From CBIHON01 sp966211965 (GTDB taxonomy: Bacteria > Pseudomonadota > Gammaproteobacteria > Burkholderiales > Burkholderiaceae_D): a stretch of DNA of 64,000 bases. The notes beneath the pieces are model-generated. The model saw only the letters and a program-made list of their open reading frames with translations, did not search any database and had not been told where the DNA came from. The position numbers and the translations under genes were made by a program. The stretch lies in the NCBI GenBank assembly GCA_966211965.1, contig CBIHON010000003.1, positions 167,844-231,843 of the forward strand, written 5' to 3'. Below, piece by piece: positions 52,692 to 60,290 of this stretch. Numbering within the stretch: the first letter of the stretch is position 1; every line of letters begins with the position of its first letter.

Positions 52692-53576
52692 TCAACAGAA
52701 CCGTTCGGCCAGGTAATCAACGAAGCTGCGCAGCTTGGGCGAGCGATACCGATCCGGCAGATAGACCACATGCATGGGCCGGCTGGGAAGGTCATAGGTA
52801 GGAAGCAGTTGCACCAGGCGGCCCGCTCGAACGTCGGCCTCCAGCAATATTGCCGGTTGCAGAACGATGCCCAGGCCGTGCAATGCCGCCATCCGCAATG
52901 CCTGCCCGTGGTTGACCTGCAACCGGCCCGAGACCGGGATTCGCCATGCACCCTCATCGTCGGTCATACGCCAATGCGCCAAAGCCGCAGGGCTGAAAGA
53001 CAGGCATTCGTGCCGGGTCAAGTCGTCGGGTTTCGCCGGCGTCCCTTTGCGCGCCAGGTAGTCGGGAGATGCGCAGATCATCAACCGATAGGGCGACAGC
53101 GGCTTGGCGACCAAGCCCGAGTCCGGCAAGCGGCCGATGCGGATGGCCGCCTCGAAACCTTCTTCCACCAGATCCACCACGCGGTCGGACAAGGCCACGT
53201 CAACGCTGACCTCGGGATAACGCTCCAAATACACTGACAAGGCAGGTATCAGCGCTTCGGTGCCGAAGGTGACGGGGGCAGTGATGCGCAGCTTGCCCGC
53301 CGGGGCCAATTGCAGATTCTGCGCCTGGGCATCGGTCTCGGCCACCAGCCGGAGGATTTCTTTGCAGCGGCTGTAGTAGTCCTCGCCGAAAGCCGTCAGA
53401 TGCTGGCGTCGCGTTGTCCGGATGAGCAATTGCATGCCCAGGCGCTTTTCCAGCGTCCGCAGGTGGTTGCCCGCCATCGTCGCCGAAATGCCGCACGCGG
53501 AGGCAGCAGCACTCAGGCTGCCTTTTTCCACCGCCAGAACATACACCTTCATGCTGTTCAGTAAGTCCATTAACAA
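52692..53576 (-). CDS. LysR family transcriptional regulator
   Basis: 294 residues. HTH: MKVYVLAVEKGSLSAAASAC, GISATMAGNHLRTLEKRLG, LLIRTTRRQHLTAFGEDYY. The effector domain is of the CrgA/DmlR group (VDVALSDRVVDLVEEGFEAA; IRIGRLPDSGLVAKPL). It is divergent, with 92 bp between, from the MDR oxidoreductase gene that it probably controls. A second ATG two codons in (53570) is an equal choice of start. Confidence 0.92.
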   Translation of the reverse strand: MLMDLLNSMKVYVLAVEKGSLSAAASACGISATMAGNHLRTLEKRLGMQLLIRTTRRQHLTAFGEDYYSRCKEILRLVAETDAQAQNLQLAPAGKLRITAPVTFGTEALIPALSVYLERYPEVSVDVALSDRVVDLVEEGFEAAIRIGRLPDSGLVAKPLSPYRLMICASPDYLARKGTPAKPDDLTRHECLSFSPAALAHWRMTDDEGAWRIPVSGRLQVNHGQALRMAALHGLGIVLQPAILLEADVRAGRLVQLLPTYDLPSRPMHVVYLPDRYRSPKLRSFVDYLAERFC

Positions 53577-53668
53577 CTCCTGATTTTAAATGTATCAACT
53601 AAAACGGAGTTTATCTTCTTCTAATTCAAAATCAAAATGGCCTCTTTATTTCCACACCGAGGAAAATC

Positions 53669-54673
53669 ATGAAAGCTATCGAACTCGCCGCTCCCTCTCT
53701 CACGGCGTTTCGCCGCACCGAGCTACCCGACCCGAAGGCCGGTCGTGGCGAGGTACTGGTGCGCTTGCGCGCCGCCACGCTGAACTTCGTGGATGTGGCC
53801 ATTGCGACGGGCCACTTTCCTGGCGCAGCGTTCCCAATGATTCCGGTCGCCGATGGTGCGGGCGAAGTGGCCGCGCTTGGCGAAGGTGTCAGTGGCCTAG
53901 CCGTTGGCGACCGGGTGATTCCGCACTTCATGCCGAACTGGCAAGGCGGGGCCATCACGTCGCGCCATGTCGCTGCGATGCGAGGCATCACGCTGCCGGG
54001 TTCCCTGGCTGAATACGTCGCTGTTCCCGCCGCCAGCCTGGTTGCCTTGCCGGCCCATCTTGATTTTGTCCAAGGTGCGGCGCTCCCAATCGCGGCAACG
54101 ACGGCCTGGAATGCGGTGCGCTCGGCCCAAATCCGCCCCGGATCGGTGGTGGCGCTGCTGGGAACCGGCGGCGTCAGCGTCTTTGCCTTGCAGTTCGCCA
54201 AGGCCTGCGGCGCCACGGTGATCCTCGCGTCGTCGTCCGATGACAAATTGGAACGCGTGCGCCAGCTCGGTGCCGATCACCTGATCAACTACCGCACCAC
54301 GCCGGCCTGGGACGAAGAGGTGCTCAAGCTCACCGGGGGCCGCGGCGCCGACCTGGTGGTGGAGACCGTGGGCGGGGCAACCATGGCGCGCTCGCTCAAT
54401 GCTGCGGCAGTGGGTGGCACCGTGTTCACGGTCGGTTTCATCACCGGCACGGCAACGTCGATCGACCTGCTGCCGATCATCGTCAAGGCGCTGCGGATCG
54501 TCGGCAACAACACGGGTTCGGCGGCCGATCTGGCGGAGGCGGCGCAGGCCATTGCCGCCCACCGCATCGTGCCGGTCATCGACCGCATATTCGGCATCGA
54601 CGACACCCACGCCGCTTATGCCGAACTCGGTGCGGGTGGCCACCATTTCGGCAAGCTGGCTATCGCGCATTGA
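53669..54673 (+). CDS. MDR-family NAD(P)-dependent alcohol dehydrogenase/quinone oxidoreductase
   Basis: 334 residues. MDR fold: a GroES-like N-terminal half (GRGEVLVRLRAATLNFVDVA; VADGAGEVAALGEGVSGLAVGDRV) and a Rossmann half (ALLGTGGVSVFALQFAKACG). The catalytic-zinc Cys is replaced (NFVDVA instead of C at that place), as in quinone-oxidoreductase-like members. It probably reduces an aldehyde, enone or quinone. A GAGGAAAATC ribosome site precedes the ATG. It is followed by an SDR gene in the same direction. Confidence 0.88.
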   Translation: MKAIELAAPSLTAFRRTELPDPKAGRGEVLVRLRAATLNFVDVAIATGHFPGAAFPMIPVADGAGEVAALGEGVSGLAVGDRVIPHFMPNWQGGAITSRHVAAMRGITLPGSLAEYVAVPAASLVALPAHLDFVQGAALPIAATTAWNAVRSAQIRPGSVVALLGTGGVSVFALQFAKACGATVILASSSDDKLERVRQLGADHLINYRTTPAWDEEVLKLTGGRGADLVVETVGGATMARSLNAAAVGGTVFTVGFITGTATSIDLLPIIVKALRIVGNNTGSAADLAEAAQAIAAHRIVPVIDRIFGIDDTHAAYAELGAGGHHFGKLAIAH

Positions 54674-54794
54674 GTCGCTTGCGTTCCATCGATCGTTCCT
54701 CGCGGGTGACTCGTTCACCCTATTACCTGACGGACCCGCACGCCTGTCGCTCGAAGACAGGCTGGCAGGGCCCATTAATTTGGAGAAATCAGCA

Positions 54795-55616
54795 ATGACC
54801 ACAAATACTGCGCAAACACAGCGATTCACCGGCCGCACGGTTCTCATCACAGGTGGCGGCACCGGCATGGGCAAGGCGGCGGCCCTGCGCTTCGGGCGCG
54901 AAGGCGCCAATGTCGTGATCGCCGGCCGGCGGTCTGCCGAGTTGAATCAAGTCGTCGAGGACATCAAGACGGCTGGCGGCACCGCCTTGGCCGTTCCGAC
55001 CGACGTGTCCGATGCCGAACAGGTCGAGGCATTGGTGAAAAAGACGGTGGCGACCTTTGGCGCCTTGCACATGGCCTGGAACAATGCCGGTGTGTTGGGG
55101 GCCTTCGCAGAGCTTCAGGACATGCGCCTTGCCGATTTCGACACGATCATGGCGACCAATCTGCGTGGCGTATTCGCCGGCATGAAATACGAGATTGCCG
55201 CCATGCTGGAAGCCGGCACCGGAGGCGCCATCGTCAATACCTCATCCTGGACCGCGCATGGCGCAATGCCGGGGCTGGCGGCCTATGCGGCGGGGAAAGC
55301 GGCCCTGGATGCGTTGACGCGCACGGCTGCGCTGGAAGTCGGCTCCCGGCAAATCCGCATCAACAACGTCAGCCCGGGCATCATTGCCACGCCGATGGCC
55401 AGCGGGGTACTCGCCACCGAGACGGCTGCACTGCCATTCCAGAAGCACACGCCGCTGCAACGGATCGGCCAGCCCGAAGAAGTCGCCGATGCCGTGGTCT
55501 GGCTGCTCTCGGACGAAGCGCGTTTCGTTACCGGCCAAAGCCTGTTGGTCGATGGCGGCTTCACGCTTGGTGGACTGCGCCCTTGGTTCAACGGATTTGT
55601 GGCCGAACATGTCTGA
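54795..55616 (+). CDS. Short-chain dehydrogenase/reductase
   Basis: 273 residues from ATG 54795 (TGGAGA upstream). Classical SDR: TGGGTGMG (19-26) for the cofactor, NNAG, the catalytic Ser in NTSSW, YAAGK (about residue 165), and SPGIIATPM. The sequence after TGGGTGMG has AGRR, suggesting NADP. The substrate is unknown. It lies 121 bp after the MDR gene and is probably co-transcribed under the divergent LysR. Confidence 0.9.
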   Translation: MTTNTAQTQRFTGRTVLITGGGTGMGKAAALRFGREGANVVIAGRRSAELNQVVEDIKTAGGTALAVPTDVSDAEQVEALVKKTVATFGALHMAWNNAGVLGAFAELQDMRLADFDTIMATNLRGVFAGMKYEIAAMLEAGTGGAIVNTSSWTAHGAMPGLAAYAAGKAALDALTRTAALEVGSRQIRINNVSPGIIATPMASGVLATETAALPFQKHTPLQRIGQPEEVADAVVWLLSDEARFVTGQSLLVDGGFTLGGLRPWFNGFVAEHV

Positions 55617-55679
55617 ACGGTAGGGGAGAAGGGCCACGTTCTGCGTGAGGGTGGCCTGAATGATTTTTCCGGTTCAAGC

Positions 55680-55842
55680 TAGTGTCCTGTTCCGTAAATT
55701 CGTGGCAAAAGTAAAAGTGACGAAATCGGGCCGAGACAAGGAAAAAAGCACAGCAAGGCCGAGGCCTTGCGCGCATTTTTGACGCGGTATCGGCGCGATT
55801 CTCGTCATCTTTTATGCAACGAATTTACGGAACAGGACACTA
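55680..55842. repeat. Family C element, copy 2 (163 bp)
   Basis: Flanked by CTAG on both sides. The ends share a 24-bp inverted repeat beginning TAGTGTCCTGTTCCGTAAAT. The interior matches copy 1 almost base for base in the opposite orientation. No ORF. Its right TA is also the left TA of family A copy 2. Confidence 0.9.
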
Positions 55843-55961
55843 GAGCATTTTTAGCCTGACCGTACGGGCCAATCTCAGGCCTCCGGTGCTCGGCGTACGC
55901 CTGTACGCGTCCGCTCCTCGGCCTGACATTGACTCAGCACGGTCAGGCTAAAAATGCTCTA
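55841..55961. repeat. Family A element, copy 2 (121 bp)
   Basis: Same length and termini as copy 1 at 30428-30548, with about five base differences (for example CTCAGGCCTCC for CTCAGGTCTCC). It abuts element C with a shared TA, so one inserted at the end of the other. Confidence 0.9.
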
Positions 55962-56364
55962 GCAGGGTAAGGCGCCGCGCAGGAACAAGATGGCATTTTT
56001 GGCGGCCATCCCCCCAAGGGAACTTCCGTAGAGCATGGCGGAATGCGATGCAAGAACGGCGTGTTTTCTTGCAAGGGAACACCGTTACGTGGGCGATGGT
56101 AGTGCCGCCCTGCACCGGGCGGTTTAACAACAGGGCGGCCTGAACGAGACCGTTGGCAGTTCTCAATCACTGGCCCCCAATATTGTTCGAGCTTGCGCCG
56201 GAGTTGCGATCTGCGATTGTCAATTCCGCGTCTTTTGCGGCCGCCCTCTTTGTTCGAAATCAAAAGCGGTTCAGCACGCAAACCTATACTTTCATCTCCC
56301 CTATGCGTATGTGAGCGAACCTGGACCGCAGCCGCGGACCTCACCGAAATGAAAGGAATCAACC
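55962..56364. other. Intergenic region, no gene seen
   Basis: About 400 bp after the repeats. It contains a small hairpin, CCGCCC-N6-GGGCGG (56105-56122), followed by TTTAAC, which could be a weak plus-strand terminator. AAAGGAATC (56350-56358) is the ribosome site of the next gene. No coding sequence is convincing. Confidence 0.45.
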
Positions 56365-57594
56365 ATGCATTCTGTGAAATTTCCTCGACCCGCGGGCGAC
56401 TGTCGTCCATCTCTCAAATCCTTCCTTCCGGTTCGCCGGATGGCTGCTCTTGGATTGCTTGCAGCGATGGCTAGTGCGCAAGCCGGAACAACATACACCG
56501 TGACTGAGCTGTCTTTACCGAATAGTCAGCAGGGGAGCAGCTCCTTTGGCGCTGCAGTCAATGAGCGTGGGCAAGTCACTGGTGACGTGCTAACAGATGG
56601 CTCTTTCCATGCCTTCCTGTTTGATGGAACGATGCATGACCTGGGCACATTGGGCGGCACGAGATCAAGTGGCACTGCAATCAATTCCCGCGGATTCATT
56701 ACAGGCGCGGCTGACACCAGCGATCAACCATTCTCATCTCATGCCTTCCTTTACGATGGAACGGCCATGCGGGACCTGGGGACATTGGGCGGGGATTTTT
56801 CAGGGGGACTTGCAATCAATAACAGAGGGCAAGTCGCCGGATATGCTGCGACGCATAACAATACAGAAACCCATGCAATCCTCTACGACGGAACTGCAAT
56901 GAAGGACCTTGGAACTTTGGGGACAGGCACTGTTTCCTATGGACTTGATATCAATGCCAAGGGAATGGTCGTCGGGTATTCTTATTTATCTCCCGACCAA
57001 TTTTCTTCCTATCACGCTTTCCTGTACGACGGTACAAGCATGCGGGACTTGGGAACCTTGGGCGGCAGCGTCTCCGATGCCACTGCCATCAATTCGAGAG
57101 GTCAGGTTACGGGCTCCGCTTACACGGCCAACGACGAACAACATCCGTTCCTGTACGACAGGAACGGGATGAAGGACCTGGGCACTCTGGGCGGACAATA
57201 TGGAAGTGGCCTTGCAATCAACGAAAAGGGACAGGTTACCGGATACGCTTATACGTCCGCCACGCAACACCACGCTTTTCTATACGACGGAAAAACGACA
57301 CGGGACTTGGGAACCTTGGGCGGCAGGGAATCATACGGCCGCGCAATCAATTCGAAGGGACAAGTTGTCGGCTATGCGGATACGGCCGGGGATGTGGCCC
57401 GCCATGCGTTCGTATGGTCTGCTCACGAAGGCATGGTCGACCTCAATACAGTGATGGACAATCCGCCGCCCGGTCTGAATCTTACCGACGCGACGGCGCT
57501 TTCCGACAATGGCTACATTGTTGCCAATTCCACTGTTGGCCTGGTATTGCTCACGCCGCACCATGCCGATTCCGATTCCGATTCCGATTACTAG
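56365..57594 (+). CDS. HAF-repeat secreted protein
   Basis: 409 residues with a signal peptide (RRMAALGLLAAMASAQAG). The mature part is about eight repeats of ~45 residues built on HAFLYDGTAMRDLGTLGG and GTAINSRGQVTGYA; these are the HAF family extracellular repeats, beta-propeller-like. A short Asp/Ser tail (DSDSDSD) ends the protein. The TAG stop forms part of CTAG at the edge of an IS5-type transposase remnant. Likely a surface or extracellular protein of unknown role. Confidence 0.85.
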   Translation: MHSVKFPRPAGDCRPSLKSFLPVRRMAALGLLAAMASAQAGTTYTVTELSLPNSQQGSSSFGAAVNERGQVTGDVLTDGSFHAFLFDGTMHDLGTLGGTRSSGTAINSRGFITGAADTSDQPFSSHAFLYDGTAMRDLGTLGGDFSGGLAINNRGQVAGYAATHNNTETHAILYDGTAMKDLGTLGTGTVSYGLDINAKGMVVGYSYLSPDQFSSYHAFLYDGTSMRDLGTLGGSVSDATAINSRGQVTGSAYTANDEQHPFLYDRNGMKDLGTLGGQYGSGLAINEKGQVTGYAYTSATQHHAFLYDGKTTRDLGTLGGRESYGRAINSKGQVVGYADTAGDVARHAFVWSAHEGMVDLNTVMDNPPPGLNLTDATALSDNGYIVANSTVGLVLLTPHHADSDSDSDY

Positions 57595-57603
57595 AGCCTG
57601 TTA

Positions 57604-57795
57604 TGAACTTATGTGAATCATCCGAGCCATGTGAGGAAGCATGAGGCAGACGAAAGCGACGAAATGCAAGCCTGCCAAAGTTTCGCTCATGCGCTCATAA
57701 TCGCGTGCCAGACGGCGGAACCGCGCAGCCCAGCCGAAACTGCGCTCGACCACCCAACGGCGCGGCAGCAAGACGAATCCTTTCCTGGGCTCGCT
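57604..57795 (-). mobile_element. IS5-type transposase C-terminal fragment
   Basis: It encodes the DDE-transposase end, GFVLLPRRWVVERSFGWAAR, RRLARDYERMSETLAG, to the stop. This matches the WVVERTFAWL / RRLAKDYE signature of IS5-family elements. The element end GAGCCTGTTATGAACTT lies against CTAG at 57593-57596. The rest of the IS is missing; the reading frame is fused to an Rhs fragment. Confidence 0.75.
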
Positions 57796-58058
57796 ATGTT
57801 TCCCTTCCCCAGCCCACGGATCGAGATCGTGCCTGGCCGTGCAGGCGGCGCTGCCCAGCAGGCGCCCCAGCGTATCGCGCTGGTAGCGGCTGATCAAGGC
57901 CCCTTGCGTGCGGCTCTTTTCCCGATGCAGGCGGTCGCGCTCGATGTCGGCAATCACGTCGCCGTCGAGGTTGATCTGGTGCACGTGGCCATCGGGCAGG
58001 GTGGTGGCGATGCGGTTGCCCAGGATGCCGTAAGCGTGCTGCAGCGTGCTACCTACAT
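57796..58058 (-). pseudogene. Rhs core fragment
   Basis: It encodes GNRIATTLPDG, HVHQINLDGDVIADIERDRL and SRYQRDTLGRLLGS, closely matching the main Rhs protein at 60291-62726 but missing a dozen residues (RTLNELAYGSG) and diverging after the YD repeat. Neither end is intact. It is a leftover of an older Rhs gene disrupted by the IS. Confidence 0.75.
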
Positions 58059-58313
58059 TTATTTCGTCTCCAATATATTCCACGTTTCTTCAGGCAACGA
58101 CATATCAATTCCTATTTCCTTTATACGCTGCAACATCTCACTGCTTATAGCTACCTCATATTCAAAAAGTTGAGAGCATATGAGTTCTAGTGCAACACCA
58201 CATTCGCCATGGTTGATCAGCTCATGCACATTCTTAATGTCCTCAACTGTAAGAAAATCAGTTAATTCGCCAACCAATTTTTCAAGCTGGTATTTAATTA
58301 TTGAAAAATTCAT
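58059..58313 (-). CDS. MafI-family immunity protein
   Basis: 84 residues, low GC. The pattern NVHELINHGECGVALELICSQLFEYE matches MafI-type immunity proteins (helical, with the hGExGxALExLC block). It directly follows the EndoU toxin tip, one base from its stop to this start. It would neutralise that toxin in the producing cell. Confidence 0.82.
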   Translation of the reverse strand: MNFSIIKYQLEKLVGELTDFLTVEDIKNVHELINHGECGVALELICSQLFEYEVAISSEMLQRIKEIGIDMSLPEETWNILETK

Positions 58314-58869
58314 TTAAGGGCAACCTCCTTTAGGCAAAGTTGACGGATCCGCGGTTGGATAACCGGTGATAATACCTTCTCCGTGTGGTTCCATGATTTC
58401 AACCATTGGTACGCCGTCCCTTGTGCCTTCGACCTTCCAACGCACTGGTTTTCCAGATTTAGTATGTGTAGCGCCCGGCTTGCCAGACAGTTGAGTCCAT
58501 TTCGCATTCGGGTCCGTAGCTAGGTCCGAGACCTTTTCCAAAATTTTTGCATTTGACCAGCATGGAGGGAACGGTGTGTGTCCTGGCTTTCCTGGCCACG
58601 CATGTCCTCCACCTGTAGCATCGCCATGAAGGATATGTTGTGTCCGTTTCTGACTAGCTAAATTAATTCCATTTGCGGCACCGGACAACGGCGACAATCC
58701 CAACGGATCGATCCACACCACTGGATTTATGGCGTAGGCAAACAAATTTTCGCCGCCCGCCAACCCGATAGGGTCTTGCGACACAAATCGCCCACAGTCT
58801 GGATCGTAATACCGATGCCGGTTGTAATGCAGCCCAGTTTCCTCATCGAAGTACTGCCCCTGGTTCTCT
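58314..58869 (-). CDS. Orphan Rhs tip with EndoU nuclease toxin domain
   Basis: It starts with the last part of an Rhs core: YFDEETGLHYNRHRYYDPDC, GRFVSQDPIGLAGGENLFAY, then WIDPLGLSP. The variable tip follows: HILHGDATGGGHAWPGKPGH, FPPCWSNAKILEKVSDLATD and IITGYPT. These are the two catalytic His and the closing T.YP strand of bacterial EndoU RNase toxins (BECR fold). The upstream core is missing, so it is probably a silent tip that can recombine with the main Rhs gene. An internal ATG near 58884 could allow low expression. Confidence 0.8.
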
Positions 58870-59042
58870 ATGGCGCGCAGCATTGCTTTGCGACGCTGGC
58901 ACGCTTGGAGCAGAGCCAGGTCTGCGCAACCTTTGCCGGCATGCTGATGCGTTTCAAGACTTTGGGGGCGCTGGTGAGCGTGGTCTTCACGCTTGCCGCT
59001 TATGTCGTTATCTCCGGCTTGTTCACCTCGCACGCGGCCTGA
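58870..59042 (+). pseudogene. C-terminal fragment of a membrane protein gene
   Basis: A plus-strand frame reading CFATLARLEQSQVCATFAGM, then KTLGALVSVVFTLAAYVVIS and ending GLFTSHAA at 59042. It has a clear TM and is followed 14 bp later by a strong terminator. The 5' part runs into Rhs sequence on the other strand. It looks like the end of an older chromosomal gene cut by arrival of the Rhs module. The family is not recognised. Confidence 0.5.
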
Positions 59043-59056
59043 TATCCCGTTACAAG

Positions 59057-59104
59057 AAAGCCTCCTTGCCTTCCGGGTTCGCTCGGGGGCAGGAGGCTTT
59101 TTTA
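59057..59104 (+). terminator. Intrinsic terminator
   Basis: Arms AAAGCCTCCTTGCC (59057-59070) and GGGCAGGAGGCTTT (59087-59100), then TTTTATT. It ends the broken plus-strand gene fragment; on the minus strand it also lies between immunity genes. Confidence 0.8.
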
Positions 59105-59138
59105 TTGCGGAAGGCTAAGGAAAGAAACCAACAAATTC

Positions 59139-59390
59139 TTATCCCTTCGGAAGCCAGTTAGAAACAATCCGAATGAAGTCTTCCAAGCCAATGTTGATCG
59201 GCTTGGCTTCTTCATCCCATAAATTTTCTATGCATACGCCAGAAGGTAAAAACTGCACGTTGTACGCATTCCCTGTTAATTCAAGTTCTGCATGATGGCC
59301 GGATTGCACATTTTTAGCGTACCCTAAATAGGTGTCGCGGACCGGAAGAGTTTGTACGTCACTCTCTAAAAATTCATCTATGGTGTTCAT
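59139..59390 (-). CDS. Probable toxin immunity protein
   Basis: 83 residues from ATG 59390 (AGGAGA upstream). Small and acidic, with YLGYAKNVQSGHHAELELTG, LPSGVCIENLWDEEAKP and DFIRIVSNWL. It follows a toxin fragment by 14 bp and has the size and low GC of Rhs/CDI immunity genes. I cannot name the family. Confidence 0.6.
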   Translation of the reverse strand: MNTIDEFLESDVQTLPVRDTYLGYAKNVQSGHHAELELTGNAYNVQFLPSGVCIENLWDEEAKPINIGLEDFIRIVSNWLPKG

Positions 59391-59406
59391 GCTAGGAATC
59401 TCCTGT

Positions 59407-59640
59407 CTACATTTTTGGATACGCGGTGTTGATGTTTCCTGCGCCATCCAAATACCCTTCGATTTCTACGCCACTGCATGATTTCCTCTTGAACTTGCTG
59501 CCGCTGACAGCCCCTTTGTTCACGGCATCCTGGTAAGCGGAAGGAATCTCATCGCGACCTTTTGACTTTAAAGAACGCCTTTTCGCTTGTGCCACGCTGA
59601 CGGCATGGGTAGTTGCTGCGTAGCGTTCACTGGTTAAGCA
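59407..59640 (-). pseudogene. Toxin-domain fragment, BECR-like C-terminus
   Basis: About 75 codons: ERYAATTHAVSVAQAKRRSL, SKGRDEIPSAYQDAV, CSGVEIEGYLDGAGNINTAYPKM. The end INTAYP resembles the closing strand of BECR-fold RNase toxins. There is no Rhs linker in front, so it is a displaced or deleted toxin tip. The immunity gene next to it is intact. Confidence 0.5.
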
Positions 59641-59673
59641 GAGTGTAAGCTACACTTGAACTATGCTTATATC

Positions 59674-60288
59674 TCACCTTGATGGATTTGCATTTTTTGA
59701 AATTTCATTAAGAAAAGCAATATCATCTGCATCTAATGCTTGAGAAAAGGGGGAGGTCTCTGGTGTAAAACAAACATCATGCAGATATATTTCGGCAATA
59801 AAATTTCTTAGATATCTTTTAACATGGGGATGATGTTTTTTTGCATACTCTTTCTTCAGTAGAGATAACGTTTTTTTCGCATTGTGAAGGTCAATAATTC
59901 CGTGAGAAATATAGGCGTACGCACCGCCAAGTACTACTACAGGATAATTTGATTCGAACTCAACTATCAAGAAAAGAGCCGCCTTCAAAAAGTCATCTTC
60001 GGTAATGTCCAATTCAGGTGGACACGGCATTCCCTCAGAAATAAAAGCATCTCTTTTTCTCATGCACCAAGACAAATAATTCGAAATAATATCCGAGGCT
60101 GGCAACTCAGAATTATCATCATCCCAGTACCGATCAATTTCCTCTAGAGATGCTGTAGCCAGCCAGCGATTTAATTTAACTTCTTTCTGAATGTCATATC
60201 CCGTCACCATGGACGGATCAATCCATTCATAAGGCCCTAGCTCCCTTTCTTTTAACTCTTCAAGTGTAATTTTTTTTGAATTTTTCAT
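59674..60288 (-). CDS. Putative immunity protein for the main Rhs toxin
   Basis: 204 residues, markedly AT-rich compared with the Rhs core. It starts MKNSKKITLEELKERELGPY. It is helical and acidic (EEIDRYWDDDNSELPASD), with LFLIVEFESNYPVVVLGGAY in the middle. No signal peptide. Only two bases separate it from the Rhs stop, the normal place for the cognate immunity gene. The family is not recognised; the role is inferred from position. Confidence 0.65.
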   Translation of the reverse strand: MKNSKKITLEELKERELGPYEWIDPSMVTGYDIQKEVKLNRWLATASLEEIDRYWDDDNSELPASDIISNYLSWCMRKRDAFISEGMPCPPELDITEDDFLKAALFLIVEFESNYPVVVLGGAYAYISHGIIDLHNAKKTLSLLKKEYAKKHHPHVKRYLRNFIAEIYLHDVCFTPETSPFSQALDADDIAFLNEISKNANPSR

Positions 60289-60290
60289 GG

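Noticed and set aside
55943..56410. 155-codon minus-strand frame between the repeats and the HAF gene
   Set aside because: Starts inside the HAF gene and ends in element A; composition is low-complexity Arg/Pro with no domain.
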